Origin: Oceanimonas doudoroffii
GTDB taxonomy: Bacteria; Pseudomonadota; Gammaproteobacteria; Enterobacterales; Aeromonadaceae
Reading direction: 5' to 3'
NCBI RefSeq assembly: GCF_002242685.1
Contig: NZ_NBIM01000004.1
Coordinates: 124,001-188,000 of the forward strand
Length of the DNA stretch: 64,000 nucleotides
Numbering within the stretch: position 1 is the first letter of the stretch; each line of letters opens with the position of its first letter. The notes beneath the pieces are model-generated. The model ran no database searches, had not been told where the DNA came from, and was given only the letters and a program-made list of their open reading frames with translations. A program made the position numbers and the translations under genes. Below are positions 1-8,925 of the stretch, piece by piece.

Positions 1-300
1 GTTACAGAAAAGTTCAGAGGCTCATTATTATCTGAATCATCAAAGTTAAATTCAACTATACCTTCTAATGACAAAGTTGCACAGGAGCTACGCTCAAGAC
101 TAAAAGAATATGAGTACGAGATGCATGCTCTGCAAGGTGAATCCGAGGAATATGAACGCTTATATCGATCTTACCCAGACAACAAAGATCAATACTTACC
201 AATATTTGAGGAAACTATTGATAAAAGGTGGAAACTAGCTGGAAGAATTAGAGCTATAGAAAATATGCTAAAGAATAAAGCATATAAAAATAATTATTAA
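1..300 (+). CDS. C-terminal fragment of an unrecognised, charged, probably coiled-coil island cargo protein
   Basis: Frame 1 is open from the window edge to TAA at 298-300, giving 99 residues with no start in view. The sequence is rich in Glu, Lys, Arg and Tyr and looks helical and heptad-like in its second half, ending in a Lys/Asn-rich tail. I do not recognise the family. It lies on the plus strand and converges on the island operon. It is the last gene of the cargo, which in GMT islands commonly holds anti-phage or antibacterial systems; that role is inference only. The AT-rich codon use matches the island. Confidence 0.6.
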   Translation, partial: VTEKFRGSLLSESSKLNSTIPSNDKVAQELRSRLKEYEYEMHALQGESEEYERLYRSYPDNKDQYLPIFEETIDKRWKLAGRIRAIENMLKNKAYKNNY

Positions 301-312
301 TGAAAGACTTAA

Positions 313-618
313 CTACGAAGTATGAGCCTCTAAGTCTGTCAGCACTTTTAAAGCAGCCTCAGGTCCAGAGCTGCATATCATCGTGTCACTCTTAAAATTA
401 CCACAAACCGCAGGTCTGTTTGACAACCCGAATAGCTTACATAGGTTGTTTTCATCGAGTTGCACACACCTTATACCAGCAGGCTTACCATTTGGCATTC
501 CTGGGATAGGAGATGATATCGAAGGCGCAATACAACAAGCACCACAACCTCTGCCTAACCTTTCAGAAATACAAGGTGACCAATCTGAAATGGCTATGTT
601 ATAAACTTCCACCATCAT
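313..618 (-). CDS. YkgJ-type cysteine-cluster protein, foreign copy with a rebuilt N-terminus
   Basis: This 101-residue frame has the cysteine cluster of the YkgJ/Fe-S-cluster-like family: CGACC at residues 25-29, then a PGMPNGKPAG stretch, RC near 51, a C near 60, RPAVC near 71 and a final C. From residue 25 on it resembles small proteins that usually begin with MECR-x-x-CGACC. The first about 23 residues (from MMVEVYN) are not family-like and appear to be supplied by the island. Codons are AT-rich (TGT, GGT, GCT), unlike the host remnant at 6148-6195, so this is not simply the displaced 3' part of the host gene. It starts 10 bp after the gmtX-like gene and could be co-transcribed with it. 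Metal or Fe-S binding is a family inference. Confidence 0.75.
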   Translation of the reverse strand: MMVEVYNIAISDWSPCISERLGRGCGACCIAPSISSPIPGMPNGKPAGIRCVQLDENNLCKLFGLSNRPAVCGNFKSDTMICSSGPEAALKVLTDLEAHTS

Positions 619-628
619 ATATCCACAC

Positions 629-1048
629 TCATTTTTTCAGGTTGAACTCTAACACATTTTTGTCTACTACGCCATGTCGTTCTAAATGCTCAAGATACTT
701 TTGAATATGATAAAGCTGATAGACTAACTCTAACCTTTCACCTTCGGAGATCCTCAGTAAATCTCTCAGTTCGTCTCTTTGTTTTCTATATTTATTTTTT
801 AAATCACGTTCTTTGCGTATCTGCTCTTTGCTTTCTTTACTTTCAACTTCTAAAGCTGGAGAGTTGATTTCCTTGCTCTTAGCTATTCTGCCTTTAATTT
901 CCTTATATCTTGAATGATTATAATTCAGTGCACCATTAGCTAAACCAGCTCGCTTTTCTACCGCATGCTGACTAACTTTAGCACCTTCAGAAATTAGCTC
1001 CAACAAGGCCTTCTCAGCTGCAATCGCACTTCGCTCTGTACTTTTCAT
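629..1048 (-). CDS. gmtX: GmtX-like small HTH/coiled-coil protein
   Basis: A 139-residue basic protein. Residues about 1-55 look like a small helix-turn-helix (ALLELISEGAKVSQHAVEKR, then a predicted recognition helix), followed by a Lys/Glu-rich coiled coil from about 60 to 125. It is the last of four overlapping genes: its ATG overlaps the end of the upstream recombinase gene by 4 bp. Small proteins of this build accompany recombinase sets in GMT islands (GmtX) and Tn554-type elements (TnpC), where they are thought to assist or orient recombination. The name is assigned from length, position and context; no catalytic motif is visible. Confidence 0.6.
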   Translation of the reverse strand: MKSTERSAIAAEKALLELISEGAKVSQHAVEKRAGLANGALNYNHSRYKEIKGRIAKSKEINSPALEVESKESKEQIRKERDLKNKYRKQRDELRDLLRISEGERLELVYQLYHIQKYLEHLERHGVVDKNVLEFNLKK

Positions 1049-3186
1049 AAAATAATTCCGTAGAACTCTAATGCTTGTTTATAGCTTTCCATTTCCAACC
1101 TGAAAAACTCCCTACTCGCTTCGGGTTTACCATCCTCTATAGACTGCAAATATAACAACCTGAACTTTTCATATCTTCTTTTCCAGATGGGTATGGAATC
1201 TTTATCAGCAACTAGGTTTTCACAATCAGGTCTACAGTTCGCTGACTGCGACACAGCTTTAAAATCACACTCTGTTCCATTCATACAATACATCCCGTTA
1301 CCTAGGGATACCAACTTTGATTTTCTCCTTTTAGCCAGTGATTTTGCTTGTTGATATGACTGATACGTTTTTAACTTAGAATCAACATGTTTCTGTTTCT
1401 CTAGTATCTCTCCTCCCCTCCCAAACAAGTTATTACCATTCTGAAATTTCATTGCCATTGTTGCAGCTCTTTCAAGATCTGCTCTTTCCAACTCTTTAGC
1501 AAAGGCGGACGATATTTTACCTGTTAGCATGCTAGATTCTGTTGATCCATCAGAATACCAATCAGCAAGCGTCTTACCAAGATGTTTTAGATGAGAAGCC
1601 AGTTGTCTCATTGTCACTAGCTCTAGCCGCCTTACATGTACAGCAATGCTTCTTCTAAATTGATGTGGGGTTACAGGCCACTTTGCTCCAGGATAGATAA
1701 CTGACTCTACATACTCAGGCTCAGCGATGTTGGGATTAAGTTTCCAAAACTCTTCAGTGTCTTCCTCTGTTATATATATATTATTCCTCTCAGTCCAATT
1801 CATAACCTTTTCTGAGTTCCTTTGAGTTTTCATCAATCTAAACTTACGATGAGTGATAAAATGCCTAGCATCTGTCTTTATATACAAATAATCCAACTCA
1901 TCTTCTTCGACGTTAAAAAGTGCTTTAGCTAACCCCCTCACTTTTGAGAAAACTATTTTAATATAAGGTGAAGCAGCCCACCACTCTTCGACTCCACCTT
2001 CACCGGCATATTTAAAAAGCTTTGACTTTACACCAACCCAACCATTCTCATCAATTAAAGCACCAAACTTTATTATATTTGACTCACTTAATCTCATCCC
2101 TGTCATAGATTGTATGGTTTCACAAGCGATCAAGGCAGCCCGATGATAAAAAATGTAAATCTGCTCTATATCTACATAATACTGCGGGAACCGTCTATTG
2201 TAACTTGTCCTTGCCAAAGGAACATCAACTAACCTTCCGTCAACAATCTTCTGATATGTGTAATTATTATTTTCATAGTCTCTAACGTCATCATCGGAAC
2301 GCCTAATTATAATTTCGCTAACTTTACAATCCTTATCAAAGTAAATATCCCTAAGAGAATCCTGACAAAACTCATCCACATAATACAACCAATTATTATT
2401 ATGGTCTTTTATATTGTTTTCCTTGATGTACTCTTTATACCTTTTAGGCAAACTAGAAACATACTTCCAATTATCTAGCTTGACATTTAAATCATCAAAG
2501 AAATCAATATAGGACTTCCAATACAACCCTAGTATTCTTATTGGCATGCAATAGGTTTGATTATCTCTTCGACCTGGTGATATGGTGCTAAAGTTAAAAT
2601 CAAGAAAATAACCAACCTCTTTGAAAAAGGTATGCTTCATATCACAAACTCTCGAAATAGATTTCAAGTAACCATCTATTGTCCCTGCTCTTTTACCTAT
2701 TGACAACTCACTGATGAACCTTTGTCTGATTGGCTCTCTGTCAAGCCAAAAGAAAGAATTAACTTTCATTTCAGCTAGAATCGAGGATACAGTTGCGAGC
2801 TTCTCTATAATTCTTATTATAGAGGATAGCTTCGCGCCTTTAGGATTAAACCAAATAAGATATAAGCCTATAACCTTAATTTCATTTTTAATTTTATATG
2901 GCAATTTAGAAAAACAAACTTTTCTATATGATTCATCTTCTCTAGCTAAATGCTTGGTAGTCCAAGTATCATCTTCAAACTTTATTGCTAGACCTCGATT
3001 GTTCCCAGGAACAACAAGAACATTACGCAGCATATCAAAGTTACTTTGATGAATGGCATTCATTACTAACTCTGGCGAAGGAAGCTCCACATTTTCAATT
3101 TCAAGTGAAAGCGCAGAATCAACATAGTTTGCTTCACAAGAACTAAAATTCACATTATTCTTTCCATGCATCTGAAACTCCTTCAA
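1045..3186 (-). CDS. gmtZ: Large tyrosine-recombinase-like integrase, GmtZ-like
   Basis: A 713-residue protein with a C-terminal tyrosine recombinase fold. Visible catalytic positions are Arg365 in MTGMRLSESN, His508 and Arg511 in PHQFRR, His535, and Tyr544 nine residues later in ADWY, the classical H-x8-Y spacing. A cysteine-containing tail follows (CMNGTEC, then ANCRPDC, about residues 630-660), which may bind metal. The core looks complete, so it may be active. The gene overlaps its upstream neighbour by 32 bp and its downstream one by 4 bp, indicating one translationally coupled operon. The GMT name is from context; a TnpB-type recombinase is the alternative reading. Confidence 0.7.
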   Translation of the reverse strand: MKEFQMHGKNNVNFSSCEANYVDSALSLEIENVELPSPELVMNAIHQSNFDMLRNVLVVPGNNRGLAIKFEDDTWTTKHLAREDESYRKVCFSKLPYKIKNEIKVIGLYLIWFNPKGAKLSSIIRIIEKLATVSSILAEMKVNSFFWLDREPIRQRFISELSIGKRAGTIDGYLKSISRVCDMKHTFFKEVGYFLDFNFSTISPGRRDNQTYCMPIRILGLYWKSYIDFFDDLNVKLDNWKYVSSLPKRYKEYIKENNIKDHNNNWLYYVDEFCQDSLRDIYFDKDCKVSEIIIRRSDDDVRDYENNNYTYQKIVDGRLVDVPLARTSYNRRFPQYYVDIEQIYIFYHRAALIACETIQSMTGMRLSESNIIKFGALIDENGWVGVKSKLFKYAGEGGVEEWWAASPYIKIVFSKVRGLAKALFNVEEDELDYLYIKTDARHFITHRKFRLMKTQRNSEKVMNWTERNNIYITEEDTEEFWKLNPNIAEPEYVESVIYPGAKWPVTPHQFRRSIAVHVRRLELVTMRQLASHLKHLGKTLADWYSDGSTESSMLTGKISSAFAKELERADLERAATMAMKFQNGNNLFGRGGEILEKQKHVDSKLKTYQSYQQAKSLAKRRKSKLVSLGNGMYCMNGTECDFKAVSQSANCRPDCENLVADKDSIPIWKRRYEKFRLLYLQSIEDGKPEASREFFRLEMESYKQALEFYGIIL

Positions 3187-4888
3187 TCTGCAGCCTTCTT
3201 TTAGCTCTTGCTATAATTTTCACATCAACAAAACTAAGAGCAAAATTGATTTTATCGACAATGTCCTTGTAATTTTCCACAGCCTTTTTCGATGAAATAT
3301 ATACAGCTTTATTGTACTCTATCATATGTTTAAAACTTAAAAGATGGTATATAGCTTCTTCATCCTCAACAACTGCACAATTTGGACAGTTGATGCAATT
3401 AGAAAGGTCAGCACATATTTTGGGATTTCTTTTGTAATTTCTTTGTTTTGAAATAAACCTTCTTGCATGTTGGGAGCCGCCAACTTCATCTAAACATCCG
3501 AGCCCATTAATTTGATATGGGACTTCGCCACTACTAGCCAGATTTACACCATAGCTATCAGCATATACCCTTCTCTCATCTATGCTTTTTTTATTTATAG
3601 CCAACCTGGTTAGCTCACCCAAGGCCTTGCTCATGGCCTGCCTAGCTTCTTCTGGATTACCGAGTGCATAATTATTACGGTATGTAGCCCAAGTGTGCTG
3701 AGCTTTATTCAATGTAACAAAAGGGTTACCTATTTCATTGTCAGCTAACTGCTCTACCGTCTTTCTAATACTCTGACTGGATATTCGGGGCATTAAGATA
3801 TCATTATTTTTTAACGCAACTACTAATGGGTGCCTATTGAATGCAACTAACGCTGGCTTAAACCTTCTGATCTCATCATCAGCACGGCTTATCATGAAGA
3901 AAAGTGAATTGTGATTTAGCGTGTAATTGTTACTCAACAAATACTTTACGAGCTCATTCCTTACCCTCATAAACTCCTTAAAAAATACCAGCCCTTTCTT
4001 ATCCCCCTGAACTGAGGAGTCACCTATATTTAACCTAACAAATTTTTTAGCCCTACCTTTAAAAATCCAGTCAGTCTCCATACCCTTATCATCAGAATTA
4101 ATACTATCCACTTCTATCTGGCAAAGTTGACTCTCATTACTCCACGTAAAAAAACAAAACAATACAAAAGAACTATGCATAAACCAATACACTGGGTTTC
4201 GGCACAACAAATCTACGACTATACTTGACGATTTCCACTTTACCTCTTTTACTTCTGCCAACTGTACTAGACTAAAGTCGCGAAAACCTTCAACTGTTCG
4301 TCTAATGTGGTCATCTATAATTTCTTTGTTAACTGAAAAGATCTCAAATGCAACTTTTACGACAACCTCTAGCTCTTTACTTGTGTAAACATTAGAGCTT
4401 GTCACTCTGCCTTTGTGCTGAAAGTTATATCTATATGGTGAGTTTATCACACCCAAGTACAGCAAAAGCTTATTAACAATAGAAAGCAGACCAAGGGCAT
4501 GCGTTCTTCCAATTTCTCTAGAATAAATTTTCTTTTGTAAACTTAATACATACTCCTGCAATGTAGAAGGATCATGAACATTCCTTCCTCTATCCACTTG
4601 GAAGTCAAAGAAAGCCTTCACAGCATTATAAACAGTACCCCTTCCTGCCGCACTATAACCTAAAATGAATTGAGCTACGGGCTTGGCAATAGCATTCATA
4701 TCAGAGGAATAGCTATCTATATGCTCATCAAAAAAAGCTTTAGCAACCCCTCTAGCTGATCTCGCGATCAAAGGAGAAGAGCCAAGAAAGCCTTCTAATG
4801 ATAAAAGGTTCAAGTCAATTACATAGCGACCATCTCCTACTTTACTAACATTTATGACTAAGTCAGAGTCGTATTTGTCGTTGCTCAT
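3155..4888 (-). CDS. Degenerate recombinase-like protein between the GmtY- and GmtZ-like genes
   Basis: A 577-residue protein with the length and position of the middle member of multi-recombinase operons. The usual first catalytic Arg region (G-x-R) reads TWSNESQLCQI, without the Arg. The box-II region reads QHTWATYRNN, and no convincing H-x8-Y motif follows. A cysteine cluster (CADLSNCINCPNC, about residues 490-505) resembles the zinc-finger-like tail of the neighbouring recombinase. I infer a catalytically dead or structural partner that forms a complex with the other two. It overlaps the upstream recombinase gene by 4 bp (ATGA) and the downstream gene by 32 bp. Confidence 0.6.
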   Translation of the reverse strand: MSNDKYDSDLVINVSKVGDGRYVIDLNLLSLEGFLGSSPLIARSARGVAKAFFDEHIDSYSSDMNAIAKPVAQFILGYSAAGRGTVYNAVKAFFDFQVDRGRNVHDPSTLQEYVLSLQKKIYSREIGRTHALGLLSIVNKLLLYLGVINSPYRYNFQHKGRVTSSNVYTSKELEVVVKVAFEIFSVNKEIIDDHIRRTVEGFRDFSLVQLAEVKEVKWKSSSIVVDLLCRNPVYWFMHSSFVLFCFFTWSNESQLCQIEVDSINSDDKGMETDWIFKGRAKKFVRLNIGDSSVQGDKKGLVFFKEFMRVRNELVKYLLSNNYTLNHNSLFFMISRADDEIRRFKPALVAFNRHPLVVALKNNDILMPRISSQSIRKTVEQLADNEIGNPFVTLNKAQHTWATYRNNYALGNPEEARQAMSKALGELTRLAINKKSIDERRVYADSYGVNLASSGEVPYQINGLGCLDEVGGSQHARRFISKQRNYKRNPKICADLSNCINCPNCAVVEDEEAIYHLLSFKHMIEYNKAVYISSKKAVENYKDIVDKINFALSFVDVKIIARAKRRLQIEGVSDAWKE

Positions 4889-6105
4889 AGTTCATCCTTT
4901 AGCGCTGTTGAGAAAAACTCATCCATCACTTGAGCAATACAATTTGCGAACCCTTCCTGATGAAAAAAACTAACGTACTTCAATGTTGTCTTTTCATCTA
5001 CATGCCCCATAAAATATTTGGTAACACTAATACATACCTCTTGATTTCCTGGTTCAATATTCATCGCAAACTTTATTAGATTATTTGCGAAAGTAGCTCT
5101 TAGATCATGAGGCTTGTGTGGGAAAATATCGCAATATTTTCTTTCGTATTCTTTCTTAAGCCTAAACCACGCGCTGTAGAACGCCTGCTTTGAAAAATCT
5201 CTTCCAGTTTTAGAAATAAAGAGACGGCTACTTTTAGCGCCAAGTGGGTTACGACTCTCTCTTTTAAGTTTCCTTAGGGAATATCTTTTAGAATTCTTGT
5301 AATCTAGAACCTGTTCAAGAAGGTTAGATGTAAAAAAAATCTCTCTTTCTTTTGAAAACTTCGTCTCCACATTTACACTAGGACCTATTTTTAGCCCTCT
5401 TATCACACTTTCTCCTTGAAAGAGTTCCTCTCTAAAAATACTTTCTGGAAGTGTAATTACCTCTGAAAGTCTCAAACCGCAGGTCAACATTAGTTTCAAT
5501 ATTAATTTGAATTCTTCACTTTGGTTTTCCATTAAACTTAACAATTTCGCCTGAGTTTTCTCATTCAATGGCTTAAGTGACTTCCCTCCCGCTTTTACAA
5601 CTCTTATTGCCAAGTCAGAACTTTGAACTTTCCGATATCCATCAACAATACTCAACTTAGATTTGTAATAGTTTTCAGAGTTAACAATACCTTCATAATC
5701 TAACATATCGTAGAAGTCTTTTATCACCAATATATAAGCATTGGCTGTACTGCTGCTCAATGTTTCACTGCTAACTCTTTCGATTAGATATTGTCGAAAA
5801 CCATAGGTGGGACTGTCATATTTAAATTCATAAGAGGAGAATGGATTAATATTGTAATCTATTAACCATCTCACCCATACTTTAAATGCTTTAACTGTCG
5901 GCGTAAGATCTTTCCTACCATCTGAAGCTTTTCTTATAACATATAAGTTGATTAACCTTCTCAACTTAGGACTAAAGTCACCGATCAAGATTGGAACATG
6001 AAAGCTCCTATAATTTCCCTTCATGACAAGGCGTTCATCATATGGGCCTAGGGTTTCTGCTACCCCCAGCCTAATAGGCACATTTACTAGTATGTCTACA
6101 GTCAT
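4885..6105 (-). CDS. gmtY: Tyrosine recombinase, GmtY-like
   Basis: A 406-residue site-specific recombinase with an N-terminal SAM-like core-binding region (about 60-150) and a C-terminal catalytic domain. The catalytic set is intact: Arg212 in TCGLRLSEV, His333 and Arg336 in PHDLR, Gly-His at 367-368 and Tyr377 in TTLKYV. It is the first gene of the four-gene operon. Its start lies about 65 bp inside the proposed island boundary, as expected for an integrase next to its own attachment site. It probably carries out excision and integration together with the downstream partners. Family membership as a tyrosine recombinase is secure; the GMT subtype is a contextual judgement. Confidence 0.8.
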   Translation of the reverse strand: MTVDILVNVPIRLGVAETLGPYDERLVMKGNYRSFHVPILIGDFSPKLRRLINLYVIRKASDGRKDLTPTVKAFKVWVRWLIDYNINPFSSYEFKYDSPTYGFRQYLIERVSSETLSSSTANAYILVIKDFYDMLDYEGIVNSENYYKSKLSIVDGYRKVQSSDLAIRVVKAGGKSLKPLNEKTQAKLLSLMENQSEEFKLILKLMLTCGLRLSEVITLPESIFREELFQGESVIRGLKIGPSVNVETKFSKEREIFFTSNLLEQVLDYKNSKRYSLRKLKRESRNPLGAKSSRLFISKTGRDFSKQAFYSAWFRLKKEYERKYCDIFPHKPHDLRATFANNLIKFAMNIEPGNQEVCISVTKYFMGHVDEKTTLKYVSFFHQEGFANCIAQVMDEFFSTALKDEL

Positions 6106-6147
6106 GAAACACCAAAGTTTCTAAAGCAGACTTTAAAGGTAGTAGTT

Positions 6148-6195
6148 CTAACTGATTTTGAACAGGGTGGCGCCGCAGTTGGGCCGGCACTCCAT
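6148..6195 (-). pseudogene. 5' remnant of the host ykgJ-type gene, cut by the island
   Basis: On the minus strand the chaC stop TGA overlaps an ATG (TGATG) that opens MECRPNCGA, the typical beginning of small YkgJ-type cysteine-cluster proteins. After codon 9 (GCC at 6171-6169) the family sequence, which should continue with two Cys codons, is lost and the frame runs through TLFKIS to a stop at 6148-6150. The first nine codons are GC-rich host DNA and what follows is AT-rich. This marks the insertion point and shows that chaC and ykgJ were a coupled pair before the insertion. Confidence 0.75.
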
Positions 6196-6767
6196 CAGCC
6201 TTCTCCTTCAACCGGTGGCAACAGCGCCACCAGCCCGGCCACATGGTCGTCATGCACGCCCTGGCGGGCCAGCGCTTCGGCCAGGTTGAGCAGATAGTCC
6301 CGGTTGCTGCCGCTGGGGCCATGGGCATGGGCGATCTGCGCCGCCATTTCCGCCGGCGGCGCGTCCCCCAGAAAGGCGGCGTTGTGCTCGGTGGCGAGGT
6401 AAATCAGGCCATCTTCGGCCTGGCCGCTGTCAAATTGCACCGCCACCCGCTCCCGCAGGTAGCCATTCTTTTCCCGCAAATCGAGCTGTGCCAGTACCGC
6501 CGGCTCAATACGGTAGGCCATGCCGTGGCAGCGGACCTTAGGCGCACGAACCAGGGTGGCTACCCGGCCCGGCTGCGCCGGCGTGCCGCGATGATCGTGG
6601 GAGCCCTGCCAGAACCGGCGCGCCCAGCCGTCAATCCAGGCCGGACGGCGTTCCACAAAGGGAAAGTCCGCCTTCCAGATAAGGGAGCCGTAGCCAAACA
6701 GCCAGAAGCTGTCATGCTCATCGAAATGGGTCATGGCGCGATTGTGCGCCCGGGTGTCGAAACTCAT
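6195..6767 (-). CDS. chaC: Gamma-glutamylcyclotransferase, ChaC family
   Basis: A 190-residue cytosolic protein of the ChaC family, which cleaves glutathione to 5-oxoproline and Cys-Gly. The signature YGSLIW lies near residue 26. The catalytic Glu is in LREKNGY near residue 100, and the HGMAY segment is also typical. The length is slightly shorter than E. coli ChaC, so the C-terminus was compared with the following gene: its TGA overlaps the ATG of the broken ykgJ remnant, so the gene itself appears complete and the island landed just behind it. No strong ribosome binding site is seen before either the first ATG or the second Met (residue 12), so the start is uncertain. Confidence 0.88.
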   Translation of the reverse strand: MSFDTRAHNRAMTHFDEHDSFWLFGYGSLIWKADFPFVERRPAWIDGWARRFWQGSHDHRGTPAQPGRVATLVRAPKVRCHGMAYRIEPAVLAQLDLREKNGYLRERVAVQFDSGQAEDGLIYLATEHNAAFLGDAPPAEMAAQIAHAHGPSGSNRDYLLNLAEALARQGVHDDHVAGLVALLPPVEGEG

Positions 6768-6874
6768 GGAATCTGTCGTGGTGAAAAATGCCGCACCATA
6801 ATGCCGCCGAACGGCCCGTTTGTCGAACTCGCCTCATGCTAGAATGCCGGTTTTTATGGCTAAGGAGCGGCATC

Positions 6875-7246
6875 ATGCGCCTCACCGTACATCACCTGAC
6901 TCAACTGCCCGAGCAACACAGGGCTCACGCGGAACTTATTCTGCAAGGCAAGCCCCTGCCCGAGAATCAGCCCTTTTTGCTGGCCACCTTTAACGACCGC
7001 GCCGTGGCCCTGGCCTGGCACCAGGACGAGCGCATCGGCTTTTTCGCGGTGCGGGACATTACTCGGCGTCGAGGCGTAGGCAGCGAGCTGCTGCGCCAGC
7101 TGAAGGCGGACGCCCAGGCTCACGGCCTCACTCGGCTGGAACTGAGCCTCGCCGGCCTGCCCGCCGAAGACGCCACGGCGCTGACGGCCTTTTTCAGCGT
7201 CTGCGGCTTTCGGCAAAAAGACGGAGTGCTAAGCTCTTTGCTGTAG
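6875..7246 (+). CDS. panM: PanD maturation factor PanM (PanZ), GNAT fold
   Basis: A 123-residue GNAT-type protein whose closest remembered match is E. coli PanZ/PanM, which binds acetyl-CoA and promotes self-cleavage of the aspartate decarboxylase zymogen PanD. It shares the start MRLTV-HHL (MKLTIIRL in E. coli) and the acetyl-CoA loop VRDITRRRGVG around residues 59-69. The start at 6875 is set by TAAGGAG at 6861-6867; a longer upstream frame lacks such a site. It is divergent from chaC and 34 bp upstream of fumC, so the two plus-strand genes may share a transcript. Its action on PanD makes pantothenate/CoA synthesis responsive to acetyl-CoA. Confidence 0.8.
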   Translation: MRLTVHHLTQLPEQHRAHAELILQGKPLPENQPFLLATFNDRAVALAWHQDERIGFFAVRDITRRRGVGSELLRQLKADAQAHGLTRLELSLAGLPAEDATALTAFFSVCGFRQKDGVLSSLL

Positions 7247-7280
7247 TCATGACCGTCTGACATCAATGGAGGAAGCAGTG

Positions 7281-8663
<1,383 letters not shown>

Positions 8664-8696
8664 ACCTACGGCGCGGTGCGGTCCGTCGGACCACAT

Positions 8697-8810
8697 TGCT
8701 GGGATTCGCTACGCTCATCACCAACCTACGCTTCTGTTTCATGGAGCTGCAAAGCTGACTGCCAGTTTTCGTCATTAGTAGGTTGCGAATGAGCGCAGCG
8801 TATTCCAACA
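8697..8810. repeat. Inverted pair of intergenic palindromic repeat units
   Basis: Two units of about 33 bp face each other: 8697-8729 (reading ..TTCGCTACGCTCATC..CCAACCTAC) and 8778-8810 (GTAGGTTGCGAATGAGCGCAG..). They agree at roughly three quarters of positions when one is reversed. A weaker third partial unit lies near 8838-8862 (CTACGCTCATCGCCCA). This CCAACCTAC/GTAGGTTG repeat class is common between genes in gammaproteobacteria. The pair could fold into a long hairpin at the 3' ends of fumC and the facing cryptochrome gene. Apart from this the gap holds nothing recognisable. Confidence 0.7.
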
Positions 8811-8925
8811 CAAAGCCGGCTGCGGAATTCTGATGATGCACTACGCTCATCGCCCATTTGCGATTCGTCCGCCTCATTCCCACGCTCAACATGGGAATGC
8901 ATAACGGAGCCTTCAGGCGAAAGCC

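Larger units (their letters stand above)
1..6168. mobile_element. Right end of an AT-rich genomic island with a Gamma-Mobile-Trio-like recombinase operon
   Basis: The base composition drops sharply relative to the GC-rich DNA that starts near 6170. The segment carries four overlapping minus-strand genes for recombinase-like proteins and a small HTH protein, plus cargo that runs off the left edge. The right boundary is placed at about 6168/6169, where the fragment of the host ykgJ-type gene (codons 1-9, GC-rich) changes to AT-rich sequence that no longer matches that family. The left boundary lies outside the window. The gene set resembles the GMT islands described in Vibrio and other Gammaproteobacteria, and also the tnpABC layout of Tn554-type elements. 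The GMT assignment rests on recalled family features, not on a search. Confidence 0.8.

Noticed and set aside
6071..6328. Open frame crossing the island boundary
   Set aside because: It is a shifted frame over the chaC end and the island edge, with no family similarity.
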